DNA of 36,270 nucleotides, taken from Flavobacteriaceae bacterium TMED48. GTDB taxonomy: Bacteria > Pseudomonadota > Gammaproteobacteria > Pseudomonadales > Porticoccaceae. Under the pieces are notes generated by a model. It was not told the DNA's origin. It saw only the letters and a program-made list of their open reading frames with translations, and made no database searches. The stretch lies in the NCBI GenBank assembly GCA_905181995.1, contig CAJIZO010000077.1, positions 1 to 36,270 of the forward strand, given 5' to 3'. Every line of letters begins with the position of its first letter. Position 1 is the stretch's first letter. Of the stretch, positions 29,760-36,270 are shown one piece after another. Made by a program: the position numbers and the translations under genes.

Positions 29760-30122
29760 ATGACAGAACACGAAAACATCTGGGCTTTGGGCCTGTATAT
29801 AGGTGCAACTAGCTTTGGTATTTTTGTCGCTCTCTATTTATATAACTTCGGTCTTTTGGGGATCAAGGTCAGTATTTTAGCTAGCACAAAAGAGAGGATA
29901 AACAGCGAGTTTGTATTACATGTAATTTTTGGGGTCATGCTTCTTGCAGCCAGACAAGTTCGATTGTTAGGGTTCGACTTTGCACCTTACATAGCCGCAT
30001 TGATTGCAGGTGGCTATATGGCATATCTGCTATACAAATTCCCTACTGATGAGTACTTAACAATAAAAAGAATAATGACTAAGGCAGCCTTCGACAGGGT
30101 CATCCATGCACCTAACCGCTGA
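29760..30122 (+). CDS. Small membrane protein ORF, C-terminus reading into a disrupted regulator
   Basis: ATG at 29760 preceded by GGGG-rich RBS; hydrophobic segments; last 15 residues (MTKAAFDRVIHAPNR) belong to the relic described separately. Confidence 0.45.
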   Translation: MTEHENIWALGLYIGATSFGIFVALYLYNFGLLGIKVSILASTKERINSEFVLHVIFGVMLLAARQVRLLGFDFAPYIAALIAGGYMAYLLYKFPTDEYLTIKRIMTKAAFDRVIHAPNR

Positions 30123-30284
30123 CAAATATGCGCTCTGTTGGAAACCACAAATGAGTTGGAGTTTCAGATTGTTAAAGAACAACTCGAGGTAAGTGATTCA
30201 GTACCAACCAAACATTTAAAGGTATTGAAAGATAAAAAATACAAAATTTATATTTTAAATAATTTTTTTAGCGGTTTGTTATGA
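30075..30284 (+). pseudogene. Winged-helix (HTH_34/PF13601-like) transcriptional regulator interrupted by an in-frame TGA
   Basis: MTKAAFDRVIHAPNR-*(30120-30122)-QICALLETTNELEFQIVKEQLEVSDSVPTKHLKVLKDKKYK..., same frame on both sides of the stop. Confidence 0.7.
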
Positions 30285-30326
30285 CCCTTAAGTCGGTTGG
30301 GTTTAACCAACGCGCTATCCATTAAC

Positions 30327-30361
30327 TGCAGAATCTGCATGCTCACTGCAAGATTTGAATA
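30327..30361 (+). promoter_or_regulatory. Candidate AraC-type operator upstream of the FMO operon (copy 1)
   Basis: TGCAGAATCTGCATGCTCACTGCAAGATTTGAATA; 30/35 identical to 35858-35892 without gaps. Confidence 0.65.
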
Positions 30362-30480
30362 TCTGCCGTGCGACTAAAAATATTGAATAACCGTCATAGG
30401 AGTAAGTGATCATCTTTTGGGAGCAGCATAGGTATGGGGTTATTGGGTCGTCTTCACAGTGGGTTGCTCAGGTAGCGGCT

Positions 30481-31977
30481 ATGGGTGATATCAAAAAACT
30501 GTGCATTATTGGTGCTGGATTTGCCGGATTGACCGCCGCAAGGGTGTTTAAAGCCCTAAATTATGGCATCACAGTCTACGAAAAAGATGCGCAGGTCGGC
30601 GGCGTGTGGGCGGCGTCGCGGCGCTATCCAGGTGTTACTACGCAAAATCCTCGAACCACCTACGAGCTGTCGGATTTCCCGATGCCGGCAGACTATCCCG
30701 AATGGCCAAGCGGCGAGCAGGTTCAAGCCTATATGCAGGATTATGCGCTGCATTTTAATGTCTTACCGCAGATCCATTTAAATACTGAGGTGACTCGAGC
30801 GGTTTATGACTCGCCATCGCAAAGCTGGGAGGTTAAAACTGTCCGTACTACCGCCGACGGCCAAATAAAACATAGCACTCAGCAGTTTGACTATCTCATC
30901 GTTGGCAACGGCATTTTTTCGATTCCATCGGTGCCTCATTTCCCTGGTGAAGAGGTTTTTTTGGCCGCGGGTGGCCGCGTTTGCCACACCAGTCAATTTA
31001 ATCACCGTGAAGAAGCTACCGACCGGCATATGCTCGTGGTGGGGTATGGCAAATCATCTTGCGACGTGGCCGGTGCGATCGCGCCGATTGCCGCCAGTAC
31101 CCGAGTGATAGCGCGAAATTTAATCTGGAAGATACCTAAATTTATAGCCAATAAAATTAATCATAAGCACCTATTTTTATCGCGCATGAGCGAGGCGCTG
31201 TTCCGCTATATTCGATTGCAAGGTATGGATCGATTTTTTCATACGGTCGGTAACCCGATAAGAAAAGGCCTATTAAAAAGCCTGGAGTATGTCATTGAAA
31301 AACAGTTAGGCTTGCGCCGTCTTGGCCTACACCCTGACAAGCCCCTTGAAACTATTGCCCGCAGCACCGTGAGCCTGGTCACCGATGGCTTTTACGAGGC
31401 CGTTGAGCGCGGTGACATTGTGCTGCATAAACGCAGTGAAATTGTTGAGTTGATGGCGGGCAATGCACGATTATCCTCCGGAGAAGTAGTGCCTGCCGAC
31501 ATTATTGTGTGCGGCACGGGATGGCATCAACGTTGCGCGTTTCTCGACCCGGACGTTCTGAGCAAGGTCACGGATGAGCAGGGCAACTTCAGACTGTATC
31601 GCTCAATCCTCCCTGTCGATATGCCGAGACTCGCTTTTAATGGTTACAACTCTTCATTTTTTAGTCAACTCAATTGCGAGGTGGCCGCCCTTTGGCTCGC
31701 GGACTACCTCAACGGCGGATTTTCGCTACCGAGCAATCAGCAGCAGAATAGCGACATCGATGCGCGGTTAGCCTGGATGGAAGCGCGCACCGATGGCAAG
31801 CACTCGAAAGGCACCAATATCATCCCATTTTCGATTCACAATATCGATGAACTATTGGGCGATATGAATATGAACGTCGGCCGTTTTCGGCAATTTTTAC
31901 AATGGATTGGGGCACTGCAGCCGAAAAGTTATGGCTACTTGCTACCGCAATTACAAAAAAAGTACACCGATAAATAA
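30481..31977 (+). CDS. Flavin-containing monooxygenase-like FAD/NAD(P)-dependent oxidoreductase
   Basis: MGDIKKLCIIGAGFAGLTAARVFKALNYGITVYEKDAQVGGVW, second Rossmann VVGYGKSSCDVAGA. GTG at 30406 behind AGGAG is an alternative start. Confidence 0.85.
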   Translation: MGDIKKLCIIGAGFAGLTAARVFKALNYGITVYEKDAQVGGVWAASRRYPGVTTQNPRTTYELSDFPMPADYPEWPSGEQVQAYMQDYALHFNVLPQIHLNTEVTRAVYDSPSQSWEVKTVRTTADGQIKHSTQQFDYLIVGNGIFSIPSVPHFPGEEVFLAAGGRVCHTSQFNHREEATDRHMLVVGYGKSSCDVAGAIAPIAASTRVIARNLIWKIPKFIANKINHKHLFLSRMSEALFRYIRLQGMDRFFHTVGNPIRKGLLKSLEYVIEKQLGLRRLGLHPDKPLETIARSTVSLVTDGFYEAVERGDIVLHKRSEIVELMAGNARLSSGEVVPADIIVCGTGWHQRCAFLDPDVLSKVTDEQGNFRLYRSILPVDMPRLAFNGYNSSFFSQLNCEVAALWLADYLNGGFSLPSNQQQNSDIDARLAWMEARTDGKHSKGTNIIPFSIHNIDELLGDMNMNVGRFRQFLQWIGALQPKSYGYLLPQLQKKYTDK

Positions 31978-31992
31978 CCGAGGGATCGGCTA

Positions 31993-33582
31993 GTGGCGCA
32001 GCGTTATGATTATGTCATCGTCGGCAGCGGCATTAACTCACTTTGCTGCGCGGCGTTGTTGGCGAAAAAAGGCCACCAAGTGTGTGTGCTCGAGCGAAAC
32101 GACTATCTCGGTGGCTGTATTGTGACCGCCGAAATTACGCTGCCGGGTTTTAAACACGATGTACTCTCTGGATTTCATCCGTTATTCGTTACCTCGCCTA
32201 ACTACGCCGAGCTAGCAGACGACCTCGCACGACATGGTTTGGAATACCTCAACAGCAACAAACCCACAGCGTCGGTGACGTCCAGTCAACAAGCCTGCGT
32301 GTTGACAACGTGCAGAGAAACCAATGTGCGCGCCTTCAATTTGCTCGCCAGTGGCGATGGCGATCGGTATGCAAAAACCATGCGCGAAATGGAGGGCGAT
32401 GCCGAGTTTACGTTTGGGGTGCTGGGCGGCGAGTTGATGCGGGTAAATATGTTGTGGCTGTTAATCAAGCAATTTCGACAGCGAAAACTCACCGGGATAA
32501 TCGATTTTCTGGGTGACGCCATGCTGTCGAGCAGAGATTGGTTGTCACAAAGATTTCACTCACCCGCCATTCAAGCGCTATTAGCACCGTGGATATTGCA
32601 CACCGGACTCGGTCCCGAAGCGAATTTTTCTGGCGCGATGAACCGACTGATTGCCTTTAGCTTGGAGTCTGCCGGCATGCCGATTGTCAAAGGCGGCAGT
32701 GATAAGCTGGTGCAGGCTTTCGTTGGCCTGATCGAAGAGTGCGGGGGCGTCTTGACGACCGAGGCACATGTGTCGCAAATACTTGTAGAATCGGGCGTTG
32801 CAACCGGTGTGGTGGTCGCCGGTCAAGAGTCCATTTACGCAACTCGCGCAGTGATCTGTAATGTCACGCCTAACCAGCTATACGACAGCTTGCTCGACCG
32901 GCAATGGGTGCCCGACAACATCTTGCAACAGGCTGCCGGCTATCGTTATGGGCGCGCCGGCATGCAAATACATTTGGCGCTAAAGGGCCGGCCGGAGTGG
33001 CTTGAGAAAAGCTTGAATGATGTCGCCATGGTGCACATTAGCGATGGTATCGACAGCGTTTCTAAGGCGGTAAATCAGGCCGAGCGTGGCTTGTTGCCAG
33101 AACAGGCGACGATTGTCGTCGCCCAACCGACGGTGATCGATCCGAGTCGCGCGCCTCAAGGACATTCAATCCTGTGGATTCAACTACAGGAGTTGCCCAG
33201 CGTGATTTTGGGGGACGCCGCTGGCACTATCCAAATACCCGACGGTGGCGTTTGGAATCACCAGGTCAGGGAGGCCTATGCAGACCGTATTATCGATAGA
33301 ATCGGCGAGTATATACCGGGATTGAAGTCCGCAATTTTGCACCAAGAAGTACTTTCGCCAGCCGATTTACAGGCGATGAATATCAACCTCGTCGGTGGCG
33401 ATCCCTATTCGGGGCACTGCGGTATGCAGCAATTTTTCTTTTGGCGGCCGCTTAAATCGCTTAGTAACCACACCACCACGGTTGAAAAACTCTATCACAT
33501 CGGCGCCTCCAGCCATCCGGGTCCGGGGCTGGGCGGCGGTTCAGGCTACATGGTGGCGAAACACTTGATGGGATCTGCATAG
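31993..33582 (+). CDS. Phytoene dehydrogenase/PYROXD2-like FAD-dependent oxidoreductase
   Basis: GTG start; YDYVIVGSGINSLCCAALLAKKGHQVCVLERNDYLGGC; C-terminal GASSHPGPGLGGGSGYMVAKHL. Confidence 0.87.
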   Translation: MAQRYDYVIVGSGINSLCCAALLAKKGHQVCVLERNDYLGGCIVTAEITLPGFKHDVLSGFHPLFVTSPNYAELADDLARHGLEYLNSNKPTASVTSSQQACVLTTCRETNVRAFNLLASGDGDRYAKTMREMEGDAEFTFGVLGGELMRVNMLWLLIKQFRQRKLTGIIDFLGDAMLSSRDWLSQRFHSPAIQALLAPWILHTGLGPEANFSGAMNRLIAFSLESAGMPIVKGGSDKLVQAFVGLIEECGGVLTTEAHVSQILVESGVATGVVVAGQESIYATRAVICNVTPNQLYDSLLDRQWVPDNILQQAAGYRYGRAGMQIHLALKGRPEWLEKSLNDVAMVHISDGIDSVSKAVNQAERGLLPEQATIVVAQPTVIDPSRAPQGHSILWIQLQELPSVILGDAAGTIQIPDGGVWNHQVREAYADRIIDRIGEYIPGLKSAILHQEVLSPADLQAMNINLVGGDPYSGHCGMQQFFFWRPLKSLSNHTTTVEKLYHIGASSHPGPGLGGGSGYMVAKHLMGSA

Positions 33583-33620
33583 TTACCACAACAGTAATCA
33601 CAAACAATGAGGGAAATGAT

Positions 33621-34415
33621 ATGGGAAATCTAACCAACAAGGTGGCAATCATTACCGGGGGAGCGGCCTCCATCGGTCGCGATATCAGCAGAGAATTACA
33701 CGCGCAGGGCGCGCGCGTGGTGATTGCCGCCCGAACGGCGGAAAAAGGCAACCGGTTAGCCGATGAACTGGGTGCAGGCGCGCTCTACGTGCAAACCGAT
33801 ATCACCGACGATGCGCAGTTAGAAAACCTGATTGCGCGCGCTGTCAATGAGTTTGGCGGTCTTGATATTGTGGTGAATAATGCCTGTTCCTACGATGACG
33901 ATGGTGCTCAAACAGATCGACAGACTTGGCTCTCAACGATCAACACTTCAGCGATTTCCGCGGCAATATTGGGTGAAATGGCGCGCCCCTATCTAGCCAA
34001 AAATAAAGGCTGTATCGTCAATATTGGGTCCGTATCAGGCGCTTTTCCGCATATTGGTCGGTGGGCCTATCCGGTCGCTAAGGCGACGCTTAGGCACCTG
34101 AGTAAAACCCAGGCAGTCGAATATGCCGCTGACAACATTCGCGTCAATATGGCGGTTCTCGGGCATATATGGTCGGATCCATTTGAAGGCCTTACTCAGG
34201 ATAATCGCGCTCATGCAGATGCAGTGTCATCACCGTTAAACCTGATGGGGCGGGTCGCAAACGGAAGCGAAGTAGCCAGTGTGGCTGCGTTCTTAGCCTC
34301 AGATGCGGCCTCTTATATGACCGGAGCCGAGGTGGCTGTGGATGGCGGATACAGTGCCATGGGGCCCGAGGGTCACGAGCCGTTGATGCCGCAATTGATG
34401 AGCTTAGCCGAGTAG
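33621..34415 (+). CDS. SDR family oxidoreductase
   Basis: TGGAASIGR cofactor motif, VVNNACS, catalytic YPVAK, C-terminal YMTGAEVAVDGGYSAMG. Confidence 0.9.
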   Translation: MGNLTNKVAIITGGAASIGRDISRELHAQGARVVIAARTAEKGNRLADELGAGALYVQTDITDDAQLENLIARAVNEFGGLDIVVNNACSYDDDGAQTDRQTWLSTINTSAISAAILGEMARPYLAKNKGCIVNIGSVSGAFPHIGRWAYPVAKATLRHLSKTQAVEYAADNIRVNMAVLGHIWSDPFEGLTQDNRAHADAVSSPLNLMGRVANGSEVASVAAFLASDAASYMTGAEVAVDGGYSAMGPEGHEPLMPQLMSLAE

Positions 34416-34563
34416 CTAGCCACGTGCGGCAAGTCGCTTGAATAGCTCGCTAGGCCTGGGTCGACAGTGGCTCAGGCGAGGTTGTCGATTGGCTACTCGG
34501 CGCTAATCCAGACATCAAAAGTGCGGCCCGCGCGATCTAAAACTATGCCGGTAAGGTTGCCCG

Positions 34564-35556
34564 TTAGTCCATGAACCTCGCTTTAGTCGTCGATGGGAGC
34601 TCGCCATAAACGCTCTTATAATGCGCTGAAAATCGTCCTAGCTGACTGAAGCCATTGTTGAAGGCAATCTCTGTAACGCTCATATGTAGCGATTGAGCGG
34701 GGTCGAGCAATTGCAGTCTGGCATTCGCCAGTCGGTGCTTTTGTACAAATTGCATTGGGGTCATGTCGAGGCATTGCTTAAAACTATTGAACAGGCTGCG
34801 CTCGCTGACCTCGGTAATACGCACTAACTCCTCAACGGTGAGGTTTTCACTGGCGTGTTGTTTGATATATTCGATCGCGCGTCGCAGCGACTTAGGCAGC
34901 ACGGGGCGGTTGTCGAGCTTTAGTCTCGCGCTGTAATTGTTCTCCAATGTGTAGAGCAGGCCGCGGATAATATTGGACAGTGCGTTGTCGATCATTTCCG
35001 GGGTTTTGTAAAATCCATACGGCTGATTGCAGTCATTGATAAACCGCATCACATGTTGCCACCAAGATGCATGCTGGCGATTGCGATTTTCCATATACGG
35101 AGAAAACACCAAATCTTGCGTTGCTGGTCGGCCTAGGCAATTGTTCAGTACACCGTGAACCCTGCGTTTTGATAATTGCAGCATGAGCTGTTCGCAGCCA
35201 TCACCCCAGGTCATTTTTGTGTACACGCTGGGGTTGATGACGGTGGCTTTGCCAGGTTTCGACTCGATGGTTTGCTTGTCGGCATGCATGCTAGCTGAGC
35301 CTGTAATGGGTAGTTGTATTAAATAAAAATCCCTCAACAGGCCCGGCTCTATGTTGCTTTGTGGGCCGTATCCCATGTAGTTAAACGAGATGCCATCAAA
35401 CGGCATATGGTAGTGGAAGGCATCTAATTGCCCGCATTTTAGCGATAGGCGGTGCTCGCAGTAGACCTCGCTTACTTTCATGCGCGCGTATTCGATATCG
35501 GCGGTGCGAAATCGTTTAAATTGATTGTCGGCTAGCGCCACTGGGTATGAATTCAT
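34564..35556 (-). CDS. AraC-family transcriptional regulator
   Basis: C-terminal HTH_18: LTVEELVRITEVSERSLFNSFKQCLDMTPMQFVQKHRLANARLQLL...VTEIAFNNGFSQLGRFSAHYKSVYGELPS; N-terminal cupin-like sensing region. Confidence 0.92.
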   Translation of the reverse strand: MNSYPVALADNQFKRFRTADIEYARMKVSEVYCEHRLSLKCGQLDAFHYHMPFDGISFNYMGYGPQSNIEPGLLRDFYLIQLPITGSASMHADKQTIESKPGKATVINPSVYTKMTWGDGCEQLMLQLSKRRVHGVLNNCLGRPATQDLVFSPYMENRNRQHASWWQHVMRFINDCNQPYGFYKTPEMIDNALSNIIRGLLYTLENNYSARLKLDNRPVLPKSLRRAIEYIKQHASENLTVEELVRITEVSERSLFNSFKQCLDMTPMQFVQKHRLANARLQLLDPAQSLHMSVTEIAFNNGFSQLGRFSAHYKSVYGELPSTTKARFMD

Positions 35557-35857
35557 ACAAATCCCCCCAAACCCTTTATTTTATATTTAAAGTATTTTTC
35601 TAATTTATAGTGGTAAATGTTTATTTTGTCAAACACTATTTGCCGCACTGGCCGCAGATATGCGTCTCAATCGGGCGGAGGTTGAAAATCAATCTAATCG
35701 ATACGGGTCGACGGCTAAATATTGTTGAGTTAGTTCACGGTATCGGCTCTGTGGACGCCGTCGATGTTCGAGTTGATGACACCCCACCACCACTGTTGGT
35801 TGCATACTGATTAGCGTTTGACTAATTTAAAAATTTAATCAATCCGCTGTGATTAGA

Positions 35858-35892
35858 TGCAGAATATGAATGCTCCATGCACGATTTGAATA
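35858..35892 (+). promoter_or_regulatory. Candidate AraC-type operator upstream of the TonB-dependent receptor (copy 2)
   Basis: TGCAGAATATGAATGCTCCATGCACGATTTGAATA; 30/35 identical to 30327-30361. Confidence 0.65.
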
Positions 35893-35957
35893 GCCGTTAT
35901 GCCCTTATTGATATGCACTGATAATAAGAAATTTACTATCAGCGGAGATCCGTAATT

Positions 35958-36270
35958 ATGCACACTCAAATGGCCAATAGGCTGGACAGTTTGATGTCCG
36001 AAATAGTTTTAAGTTTGCGCTCAGCGTTGCATATATATTGTCGGGGGGCATTGTTAGTTGGCATTATGCTGGCGCTGTGCGCGCCAGTGGTATCGGCCGC
36101 CGATTTGGAAGAAATTGTGGTGACGGCGCGTAAAAAGGCCGAGAGTTTGCAGGACTCGCCGATTTCCATTACCGCACTGTCGGGCGATCGTCTGGAGGAT
36201 ATGGGTCTGACCCGGGTGACGCGGCTTCAGGATGTGACGCCCAATTTAGTCTTTCAAAACACCCCGACGT
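35958..36270 (+). CDS. TonB-dependent receptor, N-terminal part, truncated by the window edge
   Basis: Open frame from ATG 35958 to the edge: signal-like segment then AADLEEIVVTARKKAESLQDSPISITALSGDRLEDMGLTRVTRLQDVTPNLVFQNTPT. Not in ORF track because no stop is reached. Confidence 0.9.
   Translation, partial: MHTQMANRLDSLMSEIVLSLRSALHIYCRGALLVGIMLALCAPVVSAADLEEIVVTARKKAESLQDSPISITALSGDRLEDMGLTRVTRLQDVTPNLVFQNTPT

Noticed and set aside
30120-30122. TGA as selenocysteine or programmed readthrough
   Set aside because: Position corresponds to a Leu in the family, no SECIS-like evidence, and downstream residues also depart from consensus; decay is simpler.
34498-34563. Protein-like out-of-frame stretch GNLTGIVLDRAGRTFDVWISAE* just after the AraC stop (minus strand)
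   Set aside because: Only about 22 residues, family not identifiable, AraC protein already ends at the usual place.
1-36270. CRISPR arrays, tRNA/rRNA genes, IS elements or prophage genes
   Set aside because: No regularly spaced repeats, no cloverleaf or rRNA motifs and no transposase/integrase motifs were recognised by eye; a formal search was not possible.

Overview
Chromosomal segment that looks gammaproteobacterial (taxon not established from sequence alone). Backbone, mostly minus strand: an ABC-2 type exporter pair (permease plus ATPase), a TAP/S33-type alpha/beta hydrolase, a redox locus (redoxin with a CPGC site, secreted protein, divergent Cys-rich MarR regulator), a four-CBS-motif protein, and a complete NADH dehydrogenase I operon nuoA-B-CD-E-F-G-H-I-J-K-L-M-N with fused nuoCD. 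Then come a TIGR02444-type protein and a Bcr/CflA-type MFS transporter. From about 25.7 kb to the right edge the window is accessory/catabolic: an XRE/MmyB-like regulator divergent from a haloalkane dehalogenase-like protein fused to an NTF2/SnoaL-like domain, a quinone oxidoreductase-like MDR, a flavin monooxygenase + CrtI/PYROXD2-like oxidoreductase + SDR operon, an AraC-family regulator, and the start of a TonB-dependent receptor (TBDR) cut by the window edge. Main findings: (1) a 35-bp element, 30/35 identical and ungapped, upstream of both the FMO operon and the TBDR, with two direct half-sites 20 bp apart as expected for an AraC-type regulator; (2) the dehalogenase-NTF2 fusion, which keeps the catalytic triad positions and halide-binding Trp but has Ala at the usual halide-stabilising Asn; (3) two gene relics missing from the ORF track, a frameshifted TBDR plug fragment and a winged-helix regulator interrupted by one in-frame TGA; (4) a candidate 33-aa basic small ORF and a strong hairpin in an ORF-free gap at 6.75-7.46 kb; (5) palindromes and alternative stems upstream of nuoA. 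No database searches or folding programs were run; family names are from recognition of sequence motifs.
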